Below the pieces are notes generated by a model. That model worked only from the letters and a program-made list of their open reading frames with translations, made no database searches and was not told where the DNA came from. Positions 1-6,930 of a stretch of 25,855 nucleotides of DNA are shown here, piece by piece (the stretch's first letter is position 1; the number at the start of each line of letters is the position of its first letter). A program made the position numbers and the translations under genes. This DNA is from UMGS621 sp964468815. Lineage in GTDB: Bacteria; Bacillota; Clostridia; Christensenellales; Borkfalkiaceae. The DNA lies in the NCBI GenBank assembly GCA_964468815.1, contig CAYXWN010000028.1, positions 1-25,855 of the forward strand, written 5' to 3'.

Positions 1-278
1 AACTCCGCGGCAAGCACACTCATAGCAACGCGAGCATCCTCTACGACAATTTGCGGCATCTTAGTTACCAACTCTCTTTCACAAACGACTGCCGCACAGC
101 CGTAATTTTCCAATTCGGCAACACAGTCGTGACTGTCGAACGTCGTCCCGTTCAAACAAATAAACAAACTATCCTCTCGCACTAATTTACTATTGATTTC
201 AAGATCGGCTATTTCAACGTTCGTTTTTCCGATTATCTTTTTCTTCGGTAAGCATTCAATCAATCGCTCCAAATTCAT
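1..278 (-). CDS. murE: MurE, UDP-MurNAc-tripeptide synthetase, N-terminal fragment
   Basis: Mur ligases of this type add the third amino acid (usually meso-diaminopimelate or lysine) to UDP-MurNAc-L-Ala-D-Glu in the cytoplasm. Only the first 92 codons are in the window; the gene runs off the left edge. The translation starts MNLERLIECLPK and shows the family's N-terminal uridine-binding domain: a conserved DLEINSKLVREDSLFICLNG block, then FDSHDCVAELENYGC and AAVVCERE, which match the usual 'DSR.v..GdlFva..G...DGh.fi..A...GA.a.v.e' pattern. The catalytic central domain is not visible, so substrate specificity cannot be read. Its ATG overlaps the stop of the upstream transpeptidase gene (ATGA), so it is translationally coupled in the dcw operon. 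MurF or MurC are less likely given the position directly after the PBP gene. Confidence 0.87.
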   Translation of the reverse strand, partial: MNLERLIECLPKKKIIGKTNVEIADLEINSKLVREDSLFICLNGTTFDSHDCVAELENYGCAAVVCERELVTKMPQIVVEDARVAMSVLAAE

Positions 279-1972
279 AATGCTTGTCCTTCCGCAGGCA
301 ATTTTTTTGCCTGTATAATTTTTTCAAATATTTCTTTTCCGTACGGCGCGGCAACAGTACTGCCGTAATACTGCCCGACCGGTTCGTCTATTACAATCAA
401 CGCCAAATATTGCGGATCGTTCGCAGGGAAAAATCCTACGAAAGAAGAAACGTATTTCCCCTGAGCGATACGTCCGTTTTCGTATTTCTGCGCAGTTCCC
501 GTTTTTCCACCGACGCGATATCCCTCGATATAAGCATGCTTTCCGCTCCCGTCACGCACGACGCCTTCCAACATTTCTCGCAATAAAGAGGATGCTTTTT
601 CGCTAATGACCCTGTTCTTCATTTTTGAATTACGTATCTCGGCAACCAAATGATCGTCCGTATAAAGTTCGCTGACAAAATACGGCGTATAATAACAACC
701 GCCGTTCACCGCCGCAGAAGTTGCGGCAGCCAACTGCAATGCCGTAACGGCGATCGTCTGTCCGAAGCCGATTCGTGCGAGATCGACGTTTTGAATCGCG
801 GAAGAAGGAAGAACCATTCCTTGCGACTCTCCGGAAAAATCAATTCCGGTCACGCTTCCGTAATTGAATTTTTCGATATAATCGTACATTGTATCCTTCC
901 CCAGCGCAATAGCAATATCGACAAAAACCGGATTGCAACTGTTGTTCAGTGCGTCCGCAAGCGTTTCATTGGAATGTTTTCCGTTCGCGTGATCACTCCA
1001 ACATTTTACGCGCCGTCCGTCCACGTAACGGTAACGAGAAGAACTGTAAATATGAGCAAGAGAAAAAGCATTCGGATTTCCTTTCAAAGACTCCTCGATA
1101 TTGGCAGCCGCAGTTAAAACCTTAAAGGTTGAACCCGGCTCGTATACGTCCGATATCAAACTGTTTCTGCTTAACGCATGCAACAAGGTCAGATCGTTCC
1201 TAGGAACGTCGTTGAGATCAAACGACGGCTTGCTTGCCATCGCCAAAATTTCCCCGGTTTGAGGATTCATAACGATCGCCCCCGCGGATTTCGGCGTATG
1301 CGTAAGGTAAGCGCGTTCCATCGCCGCCTCCGTTGCTTGTTGGATCTCGTAATCAATTGTCAACTTCACGTTTAATCCGTTCGTTGCAGGAACGTAAGTC
1401 GGCGTACTTCCATCAATTTCCACCCCGACGATATCCGTTTCATAGAGAATTTCCCCGTTCATTCCTTGCAGATATTTATTATAATACAACTCTAATCCGG
1501 ACTGACCGAGCCCGTCTGCGGAAGTAAACCCGAGTACCTGCGTCAAAAATTCCCCGTACGGATAAACACGCGTATTGTCGCGTGCATAATAAACGCCGTC
1601 AAAGCCATAATCCAATACGCGATTCAACGCGTCTTTCGATATCTGTTTTTTTACGGTTACCTCGGAAGATTTGCTTTCGGAAAGCCTTTTATAAACGCCG
1701 TCATACGATAAATCAAGTGCCTCGGATAATCCATGAGCGACTGTTTCGATGCTTCCTACGGCGCGTTTTCGGACAAAAATACTGTACGTATCGTCGTTAT
1801 CCGCTAAAACAATACCGTTACGATCAACAATTTTTCCACGCTCCGCCACAATCGGAATTTCACGAGTCCATTGATCGACTGCTTTCTCTTGCAAATCGTT
1901 GCCCCAAATAATCTGAACGTACAAAAAACGCCCTAAAACCGTTAAAAATAAAAAGGCTATTGCGCAAATCAT
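275..1972 (-). CDS. ftsI: Division-type class B penicillin-binding protein (FtsI/PBP2B/SpoVD family)
   Basis: This transpeptidase cross-links septal peptidoglycan. Numbered from the ATG at 1972 (565 residues), a membrane segment lies at about 1-22 (ICAIAFLFLTVLGRFLYVQII), followed by the dimerisation domain with the ERGKIVDRNG motif at 44-53. The three penicillin-binding motifs are present: S281-T-F-K, S345-C-N and K490-T-G. The protein ends soon after the transpeptidase domain, and no PASTA domain follows, which argues for a vegetative PBP2B/FtsI-like enzyme rather than a classical SpoVD. The reading frame stays open upstream. An AGGAGG at 2030-2035 lies 9 bases before an in-frame ATA (2018-2020); starting there adds 16 residues (KQELSISILRKRLFAM...), giving the positively charged cytoplasmic tail expected before the anchor. 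The listed ATG has a weaker AGAGG. The true start is therefore open. The gene sits between ftsL-like and murE in the dcw operon. Confidence 0.9.
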   Translation of the reverse strand: MICAIAFLFLTVLGRFLYVQIIWGNDLQEKAVDQWTREIPIVAERGKIVDRNGIVLADNDDTYSIFVRKRAVGSIETVAHGLSEALDLSYDGVYKRLSESKSSEVTVKKQISKDALNRVLDYGFDGVYYARDNTRVYPYGEFLTQVLGFTSADGLGQSGLELYYNKYLQGMNGEILYETDIVGVEIDGSTPTYVPATNGLNVKLTIDYEIQQATEAAMERAYLTHTPKSAGAIVMNPQTGEILAMASKPSFDLNDVPRNDLTLLHALSRNSLISDVYEPGSTFKVLTAAANIEESLKGNPNAFSLAHIYSSSRYRYVDGRRVKCWSDHANGKHSNETLADALNNSCNPVFVDIAIALGKDTMYDYIEKFNYGSVTGIDFSGESQGMVLPSSAIQNVDLARIGFGQTIAVTALQLAAATSAAVNGGCYYTPYFVSELYTDDHLVAEIRNSKMKNRVISEKASSLLREMLEGVVRDGSGKHAYIEGYRVGGKTGTAQKYENGRIAQGKYVSSFVGFFPANDPQYLALIVIDEPVGQYYGSTVAAPYGKEIFEKIIQAKKLPAEGQAL

Positions 1973-2034
1973 TGCGAATAACCTCTTTCGTAATATTGAT
2001 ATTGATAACTCTTGTTTTATGGCAGTTGACCTCC

Positions 2035-2703
2035 TCAGTCTTTTACCATATTATATTCGCCTTCGGCGATCTCAATAACGTGCTCGTCCGAAGAAATTGC
2101 GTTTAATCTTTCATCCAACGCCTGATACTCAGCCTTCAAAGACGCAAGATTTTCGGTTTTTTCACGCATATTTAAATTAAGCGCGGATAAAACACTCGTG
2201 TTGATGACGATCAAAGCCATAATCGCAACTACGACAAGCGCATAAAGCGCGATCATTATCTTTCCCTTTGCGTTAAGACGATATCCCTGCTGTTCCTCTT
2301 CCTTTTGAAGATCTTGATACAGCGTATCCATATCGGTTTCGGTAAACTGCATCGTCGTGGAAGACGGTTTGAGATCGTCTGCAATGGCAGGTTTTTCAGG
2401 CGCGTCGACAACAGTCTGAGCACACTCGGGTTGCTTATACTGTAATTTCGGAGCGGAGTCTTCTTTGACGACGTGATTAACAACATCTTCCTTTTGATCG
2501 AGATATTTTTCATAATTCATCAAAAGATCGAGATTTTGCGATATTCTCGCTCTCTCGTTCATTTTTAGATCAACCGCTTCGTTAACGGCATCTTTTACAA
2601 GATATTCGTTATAAGACGTGGGGATTTCCCTCTCCAACGTAGCGACATTGGTTCTTTCTTTTTCGGTTGCGATTTCGCTCTGCGAACGACGTGTCGTGAT
2701 CAT
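2035..2703 (-). CDS. ftsL: FtsL-like bitopic septum protein
   Basis: A 222-residue protein with a long hydrophilic N-terminal region rich in charged residues, one membrane segment at about 149-170 (IMIALYALVVVAIMALIVINT) and a short extracytoplasmic part with a heptad-like stretch (MREKTENLASLKAEYQALDERL). That layout and the position between rsmH and the division PBP are those of FtsL, which recruits DivIC and FtsI partners to the septum. FtsL sequences diverge strongly, so the assignment is by topology and synteny. The cytoplasmic part of about 148 residues is much longer than in E. coli FtsL (about 35). The ATG at 2703 is preceded by a strong GGAGAGGAG; an in-frame TTG at 2733, inside the end of rsmH, has no comparable site. 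Its stop codon abuts the AGGAGG of the next gene. Confidence 0.68.
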   Translation of the reverse strand: MITTRRSQSEIATEKERTNVATLEREIPTSYNEYLVKDAVNEAVDLKMNERARISQNLDLLMNYEKYLDQKEDVVNHVVKEDSAPKLQYKQPECAQTVVDAPEKPAIADDLKPSSTTMQFTETDMDTLYQDLQKEEEQQGYRLNAKGKIMIALYALVVVAIMALIVINTSVLSALNLNMREKTENLASLKAEYQALDERLNAISSDEHVIEIAEGEYNMVKD

Positions 2704-2716
2704 AGTTCTCCTCTCC

Positions 2717-3649
2717 TTATATTTTTTCGGCAATTCTCAATTTCGCGCTTTTTGATCGCGGATTTCTCTCCGCTTCTTCCCTTATCGCCGTTATCGGCTT
2801 TCCTGTTATAATCTCAACCTCTTTTCTCTTTCCGCAAACGCAAACAGGAAGTCTTTTATCACAGATACAATCCGTTTCCAACTCCTTAAACGCTTGCTTG
2901 ACGATTCTGTCTTCCAAAGAATGGAAAGTCAGAATGACGATTCTTCCGCCTGTTTTCAGACTTCTCGCCATAGCCATTACCGTTTCTCTCAAATCATCCA
3001 ATTCGTGATTGACTTCTATTCGGATCGCTTGAAATGTTCTGCGCGCCGGATGTCCGTCCTGTTGAAACTTCTTCGGAATGCTTCTTGCGATAATTTCAGT
3101 CAGTTCTCCGGAGCGGCGTATCGCATGCGTTTTTCTCACCGATACGATTTCTCGCGCGATTCGCCCAGCAAACCGTTCTTCCCCGAATTCGGATAAAATC
3201 CTTTTAAGATTTTCTTCCGAATACGTATTGATCACATCTTCCGCAGTTAAACTTTGATCGGGATTCATACGCATATCCAAAGCGCAATCCGCATTGTAAG
3301 AAAAACCGCGACTTTTGTCATCCAATTGGAAACTCGAAACGCCTAAATCCAACAAAACTCCGTCTAACGCCGATATTCCGTTTTCTTCCATCACGTATTT
3401 GAAATTTTTGTAATTATCGTGCACCAAGGTAAATCTTCCAGAAAATTCGGAAAGTCTCTTCCTCGCGCGCTCGATACTTTCGGTATCAAGATCCGTGGCG
3501 ATCAATCGTCCCGCCGACGTCCTCCTCAGTATTTCATACGAGTGGCCCCCGCCGCCGAGCGTACCGTCAAAGTATATTCCGTCATCCTTTAATTTTAGCC
3601 CTTCCATGCATTCTTCCAGCATGACGGGAATATGTTGCAACCGTTCCAT
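2717..3649 (-). CDS. rsmH: RsmH (MraW), 16S rRNA m4C1402 methyltransferase
   Basis: RsmH methylates N4 of C1402 in the 30S P site using S-adenosylmethionine. The 310-residue product is full length for the family. It opens with HIPVMLEECMEGL and carries the SAM-binding FDGTLGGGGHS motif (residues 28-38), ATDLDTESIERAR, LDGVLLDLGVSSFQLDD, RGFSYNADCALDMRM and the C-terminal ILTFHSLEDRIVK block, all hallmarks of MraW. The internal helical insert (about 130-215) is present, including FQAIRIEVNHEL. A Cys-containing segment near the end (CICDKRLPVCVCGKR) is also usual. Its ATG overlaps the mraZ stop by one base (TAATG), so it should be translated by re-initiation within the dcw transcript. Confidence 0.97.
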   Translation of the reverse strand: MERLQHIPVMLEECMEGLKLKDDGIYFDGTLGGGGHSYEILRRTSAGRLIATDLDTESIERARKRLSEFSGRFTLVHDNYKNFKYVMEENGISALDGVLLDLGVSSFQLDDKSRGFSYNADCALDMRMNPDQSLTAEDVINTYSEENLKRILSEFGEERFAGRIAREIVSVRKTHAIRRSGELTEIIARSIPKKFQQDGHPARRTFQAIRIEVNHELDDLRETVMAMARSLKTGGRIVILTFHSLEDRIVKQAFKELETDCICDKRLPVCVCGKRKEVEIITGKPITAIREEAERNPRSKSAKLRIAEKI

Positions 3650-4065
3650 TAAATTCCCAAATTCCCAACAACTTCGTCAAAATCCGCATCCGAATTGTAT
3701 TCTTCCCACGATTCGGCACTCCAAATTTCGATACATTTGACGTTTTTCATAACAACAACGTCTTTCTTGATTTTTGCAAACCCTCTCAGTTCTTCGGGAA
3801 TCAAAATTCTGCCTTGCTTATCCTCTTCCGCATCCCACGCCGAAGCGGTAAGAATACGAAGCGGCTTCATTGCTTTTGCATCAAAGATGGAAACGCTTTG
3901 CAACTTCTCGCGAAGTTCTGTCAATTCAGGTTGGGAAAAAACGAATAAGCAGCCGCTCGTACCTTTAGTAATCGTATAACGATCACCAAGCACCTCTCTG
4001 AGCTTGGCAGGAATTCTCATTCTGTTTTTCGCATCAAGTTGATGTCGATAAATTCTCCCGAACAT
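3649..4065 (-). CDS. mraZ: MraZ transcriptional regulator
   Basis: MraZ is an AbrB-fold DNA-binding protein that controls the dcw operon. Two MraZ repeats can be seen: MFGRIYRHQLDAKNRMRIPAKLRE at the start, with the D-A-K-x-R-x-x-I-P-A core, and DKQGRILIPEELRGFAKI in the second half. The start at 4065 gives 138 residues, close to the usual 140-150, and begins with the conserved MFG. An in-frame ATG exists at 4095, but it lies at or before the transcription start predicted from the strong promoter at 4098-4126, so it would be unlikely to be used. A GAGG is 14 bases before the chosen ATG, rather far, so initiation may be weak. It is the first gene of the operon, and TGG-containing repeats in its promoter suggest autoregulation. 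Confidence 0.93.
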   Translation of the reverse strand: MFGRIYRHQLDAKNRMRIPAKLREVLGDRYTITKGTSGCLFVFSQPELTELREKLQSVSIFDAKAMKPLRILTASAWDAEEDKQGRILIPEELRGFAKIKKDVVVMKNVKCIEIWSAESWEEYNSDADFDEVVGNLGI

Positions 4066-4097
4066 GATATGAATGGTTTCCTCTTGTTGATACATCT

Positions 4098-4126
4098 ATC
4101 ATAAACTATTTTTTGCCCACTGTCAA
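4098..4126 (-). promoter_or_regulatory. Sigma-A promoter of the dcw operon
   Basis: Reading the minus strand, TTGACA (4121-4126) is followed after exactly 17 bases by TATGAT (4098-4103). This is a near-consensus vegetative promoter. Transcription would start near 4091, about 25 bases before the mraZ ATG at 4065. Confidence 0.88.
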
Positions 4127-4134
4127 CCACTTTT
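4117..4134 (-). promoter_or_regulatory. Candidate MraZ operator overlapping the -35 box
   Basis: On the minus strand AAAGTGGTTGACAGTGGG carries two GTGG elements whose starts are exactly 10 bp apart (one helical turn), overlapping the -35 hexamer. MraZ is known to bind direct repeats containing TGGG or AAAGTG with about 10-bp periodicity upstream of mraZ. The match in site type, spacing and location is suggestive. Further AGTGG/ATGGAG elements lie at about 4180-4206, with less regular spacing. Binding itself is inferred. Confidence 0.5.
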
Positions 4135-4172
4135 GCAAAAATTTTTTTAATTTTTTGAAATTTTTTCGTAAT
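4135..4172 (-). promoter_or_regulatory. A-tract rich UP-like element upstream of the dcw promoter
   Basis: Directly upstream of the -35 box the minus strand contains three A-runs of six or seven, each followed by T-runs, at roughly helical spacing. Such sequence can bend DNA and contact the RNA polymerase alpha subunit. No gene occupies 4096-4204. Confidence 0.4.
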
Positions 4173-4204
4173 ATTTACTCCATTTAACCACTTTTTACCT
4201 CCAT

Positions 4205-4891
4205 TTAGCAAAAACGCAAAAATACAGACCGATTCCAATCGGAATTTTCTCCAAAAAACAGAACATTTGTTCGTATTGCAAAAAAGTCCGTTTTTACGAC
4301 ATTTTTCAAGCTTTTTTGCAGCATATCGTACCCGTCTGAAATAACCGCATTCGGAAAAATCTCCGCAAACGCGTTTCGGACGAACCAATAATGCGTACAT
4401 CCCAGCACGATTTTATCGTATTCGACGGGTATTTTTCCAAGGTGGTCAAGAATGGTCAATTTTTTTAAATCGAGGGCTGATTTTTCAATTTCTCGCGCTA
4501 AATTCGGCAACGAATACAACGCAGCCGACACTCCGTTCTTTGCCAAACAAGCGATGGTGTTCGGCGTTCCGAAGATTGCCCCTCCACGCCCCGGATCGGG
4601 CGGAACAATTCCGAAGACAGGAACGGGCGAATATTTTTCAATAAGTTTCAAAACAGTCATACTCATTGTGTTACATGCCAAAACAATATCGGTCGCCCCC
4701 GCCGACAGTAAACGATCGACGTTTTCTTTCGCCAACCGGAACAGTTCTTTTTCCGAACGGCTTCCGTAAGGCATATTGGCGTTATCCCCTAAATACAAAT
4801 AATTTCCACCCTTCCAATCTTTAATCAATCGTATCAAAACAGACACTCCGCCGATTCCGCTATCGTAAATTCCGATTTTTGTTTCCATCAT
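4205..4891 (-). CDS. murI: Glutamate racemase (MurI family)
   Basis: Glutamate racemase supplies D-glutamate for peptidoglycan. The 228-residue product shows the family signature IGIYDSGIGGVSVL (D10, S11), GDNANMPYGSRSEKEL, the first catalytic cysteine in LACNTMSM (C73) and the second in LGCTHYWFVR (C165). These fix the fold and both acid/base cysteines. It is shorter than usual (about 260), with a compact middle region, and the common GVVEPG segment is replaced by GIVPPDPGRGG, so an Asp/Glu racemase paralogue is possible. Two adjacent ATG codons exist; the second (4888) has better spacing from GAAGG. It runs in the same direction as the dcw operon, and no clear terminator is seen before the mraZ promoter, so some read-through is possible. 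Confidence 0.85.
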   Translation of the reverse strand: MMETKIGIYDSGIGGVSVLIRLIKDWKGGNYLYLGDNANMPYGSRSEKELFRLAKENVDRLLSAGATDIVLACNTMSMTVLKLIEKYSPVPVFGIVPPDPGRGGAIFGTPNTIACLAKNGVSAALYSLPNLAREIEKSALDLKKLTILDHLGKIPVEYDKIVLGCTHYWFVRNAFAEIFPNAVISDGYDMLQKSLKNVVKTDFFAIRTNVLFFGENSDWNRSVFLRFC

Positions 4892-4980
4892 TCACCTTCG
4901 CTTATTGTATGATCAAAGGGGCAAAAGTGGTGAATTTACAAATTTTTATTAAAAATTCCGAAAATCTTCTTCAAATATAG

Positions 4981-5009
4981 TTGCTTTACAAATCGGTTTA
5001 TGATAAAAT
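4981..5009 (+). promoter_or_regulatory. rpsT promoter
   Basis: TTGCTT (4981-4986), 17-base spacer, TAAAAT (5004-5009) with a TG two bases upstream of the -10 box (extended -10). Predicted start near 5016, about 36 bases before the rpsT GTG. Confidence 0.7.
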
Positions 5010-5051
5010 ACCTATGTTATCTAGACAAAACAACTGAAAGGAGTAAAGAAA

Positions 5052-5321
5052 GTGCCAAATATTAAATCCGCAAAAAAGCGTGTATTGGTTAATGTGAAGA
5101 AAAACGAAGAGAACAAAATGATTAAATCTTCCGTTAGAACCGCGATTAAAAAGATTGAGGCGCTGATTAAAGAAGGGAAAATCGAAGAAGCAAAGGCTCT
5201 TCTCCCCGAAACGTTCAAAACTATTGACAGCGCTTGCTCAAAAGGCGTCATTCACAAAAATAACGCCGCAAACAAAAAGTCTAAGATCGCAAAGAAACTG
5301 AACGTTCAAGCGACGGTTTAG
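5052..5321 (+). CDS. rpsT: 30S ribosomal protein S20
   Basis: S20 is a primary 16S rRNA-binding protein of the small subunit. The 89-residue, strongly basic product begins MPNIKSAKKRV, includes KSSVRTAIKKIEALI and ends with the HKNNAANKKSKIAKKLN motif, all conserved in S20. It starts with GTG at 5052; AAGGAG at 5037-5042 provides the ribosome binding site. It is a single-gene unit with its own promoter and a strong terminator, as usual for rpsT. No unusual features. Confidence 0.97.
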   Translation: MPNIKSAKKRVLVNVKKNEENKMIKSSVRTAIKKIEALIKEGKIEEAKALLPETFKTIDSACSKGVIHKNNAANKKSKIAKKLNVQATV

Positions 5322-5343
5322 TTAATTTCGTCTAAACGAAGCA

Positions 5344-5369
5344 GACGAGGAGAACTCCTCGTCTTTTTT
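5344..5369 (+). terminator. Rho-independent terminator of rpsT
   Basis: GACGAGGA and TCCTCGTC form an 8-bp stem around a GAAC tetraloop, followed by six T. It begins 22 bases after the rpsT stop. Confidence 0.93.
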
Positions 5370-5448
5370 CGTTACAATTAAAAAACAATTTTTGCCGTTT
5401 TCCTCAATCGAAATCAATTTAAAAATCCCGAATTGCCACAAACTTATC

Positions 5449-5478
5449 TTTTGAAAGGAAACACCTTCCTTTTCAAAA
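5449..5478 (-). terminator. Possible weak terminator hairpin after the alkyltransferase gene
   Basis: TTTTGAAAGGAA and TTCCTTTTCAAAA form a stem with one bulged base and a 5-base loop, 35 bases after the minus-strand gene ends. No long T-run follows, so this may be a processing or stability hairpin instead. The rest of 5370-5513 shows nothing else. Confidence 0.35.
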
Positions 5479-5513
5479 CACGACGTAAAAATCTTGACAA
5501 ATCCATTAAATAC

Positions 5514-5837
5514 TTAAAACTTCGCGAGCACGTCCGACTCTTTAACAAAATATTCGCGCTTCACCAACCCGTTTCTATCAAACTCCACGCCCTCCTTTTG
5601 CAAAAGAGCGATCTGAGCGTTTTCCCCTCCAAACGCAAATGCAGGCGAAACGCGACCGTCTTTGTTTACAACGCGATAACAAGGAATCCGTTCGGGATCG
5701 GGATTTCCATGCAGCGCCCAACCGACTTGTCTCGCCATACGAGGACACCCGATTATACAAGCAATTTGTCCGTAACTCATCACCTTTCCGTACGGAATTT
5801 GCTTTACTACCTCATATACTTTTTCAAAAAAGTTCAT
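5514..5837 (-). CDS. MGMT/Ogt-family methyltransferase-domain protein (alkylguanine repair)
   Basis: The 107-residue product is the DNA-binding domain of O6-alkylguanine-DNA alkyltransferases: FFEKVYEVVKQIPYGKVMSYGQIA, a winged helix-turn-helix with the MARQVGWALHGNP recognition region, then IPCYRVV and SPAFAFGG...Q..LLQKEGVEF. The acceptor cysteine is kept (C53), so it could remove alkyl groups, unlike ATL proteins that carry Trp here. The usual PCHR histidine is Tyr (PCYR), which may slow or change cysteine activation. The size and lack of an N-terminal domain match short MGMT-like proteins. I chose the ATG at 5837 because homology begins there; the frame stays open to a GTG at 5942, but the extra 35 residues look unlike the family. 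It follows the LysR gene closely and probably shares its transcript. Confidence 0.78.
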   Translation of the reverse strand: MNFFEKVYEVVKQIPYGKVMSYGQIACIIGCPRMARQVGWALHGNPDPERIPCYRVVNKDGRVSPAFAFGGENAQIALLQKEGVEFDRNGLVKREYFVKESDVLAKF

Positions 5838-5945
5838 ACTGCCGTCTAAAAGTTTCTCCACACCATTAAAAAAGCCATAACGGAACGAATCACGATTCTC
5901 GCCATTATGACTTTCCCCTCTAACAAACCGCTCTTTTACCACTTA

Positions 5946-6848
5946 TCAATCAGCCCGACTCTCAGACAATTTATGATAGATCGAAGTAATTCCTCGCAAT
6001 ATATCCATGTGTTCAAAATCCTTATGGTATACCATGTTAATCTCACGCACCATAGATAAATTTTCAATTGGAATTACAGTCAATTTCTTTTTTCTAATCT
6101 CATTCAGACAAGCACTCTTCGGCAAAATAGAAACACCGAAATCATGAATCACAAGGTCCTTAATCGTCGCAATGTTATCAACCTCGATCGTCACGTTAAA
6201 CGCATCCAAATCCTCGTTATTGCTTTCCAAATGCGCCTCAAAAAGCGATCTCGTGCCGGAATTCGGCAAACGGAGAATCAACTTTTCCTTTTTTAACTCA
6301 TCCAACGTAATAACGCTTCTCTTCGACAGCGGATTTTGATTTCCGACCGCCAAGACAAGGCAATCGGTATCCAACAAAATACTGTTGAAATTATAATCGA
6401 GAATTCGTCCTTCCGCCACGATCAAATCAATTTGATAGGTCTTTAATTTATTATAAAGATTATTGATATCATCGGATAAAATACGGATATTGATGCCTTC
6501 GTGCTCCTTTGCGTATTTCGCAAACACCTCGGACACTACGTTGCTTTCGGACGTATGCGAAACGCCGACCGTCAAATGCTTGACGTTCTTCTTGCTGTCC
6601 TTAATCGCCAAACGAAGATTTTCATACAATTGAACAATCCGACTAGCATATTTAACCGCTATTTCTCCTTCTTTTGTCAAACGCAACGTTCGCTCGGAGC
6701 GATTAAACAATTTGATCCCAAGATCCTCTTCTAATTGACGGATATGCTGACTAACCGCCGGTTGCGTCAGCCCGAGCGTTTCCGCCGCCTTTGTAAAACT
6801 CTTCTTTTCAACCACAACGAGCAACGTGGTAATTTTCGCATCCAACAT
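5946..6848 (-). CDS. LysR-family transcriptional regulator
   Basis: A 300-residue, full-length LysR protein. The N-terminal winged helix-turn-helix is plain (SFTKAAETLGLTQPAVSQHIRQLEEDLGIKLFNR, about 17-50), followed by the linker helix and a periplasmic-binding-like effector domain from about residue 90 (LTVGVSHTSESNVVSEVFAKY). Effector and targets cannot be read from sequence. It has its own strong promoter, so it is not simply the tail of the adjacent deo operon, although it lies just after pdp. LysR proteins often regulate divergent neighbours, but none is divergent here, so the target is probably elsewhere or itself. The ATG at 6848 has a poor ribosome binding site. Confidence 0.93.
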   Translation of the reverse strand: MLDAKITTLLVVVEKKSFTKAAETLGLTQPAVSQHIRQLEEDLGIKLFNRSERTLRLTKEGEIAVKYASRIVQLYENLRLAIKDSKKNVKHLTVGVSHTSESNVVSEVFAKYAKEHEGINIRILSDDINNLYNKLKTYQIDLIVAEGRILDYNFNSILLDTDCLVLAVGNQNPLSKRSVITLDELKKEKLILRLPNSGTRSLFEAHLESNNEDLDAFNVTIEVDNIATIKDLVIHDFGVSILPKSACLNEIRKKKLTVIPIENLSMVREINMVYHKDFEHMDILRGITSIYHKLSESRAD

Positions 6849-6896
6849 AACGATTATTTTGTTTTCTTATTGAAAACACCCCTCTTATAATCATTT

Positions 6897-6924
6897 ATTA
6901 TAACAAGACGCGAAAAAATGTCAA
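6897..6924 (-). promoter_or_regulatory. Sigma-A promoter of the LysR gene
   Basis: On the minus strand TTGACA (6919-6924) and TATAAT (6897-6902) are separated by 16 bases: both hexamers are perfect consensus. The predicted start is near 6890, giving a leader of about 40 bases. The -35 box lies 7 bases past the pdp stop. Confidence 0.85.
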
Positions 6925-6930
6925 CTGATT

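Noticed and set aside
4017..4400. Minus-strand open frame across the mraZ promoter and the murI end
   Set aside because: It overlaps murI and mraZ in another frame, covers a strong promoter, and has no recognisable domain.
5433..5849. Plus-strand open frames opposite the alkyltransferase gene
   Set aside because: They are antisense to a gene with clear homology and have no recognisable motif or ribosome binding site.
5881..5942. Small frame with a strong AGGGG site before an ATG inside the 5' region of the alkyltransferase gene (MARIVIRSVMAFLMVW...)
   Set aside because: It ends after about 19 codons in a different frame without recognisable features; too little to call a gene.
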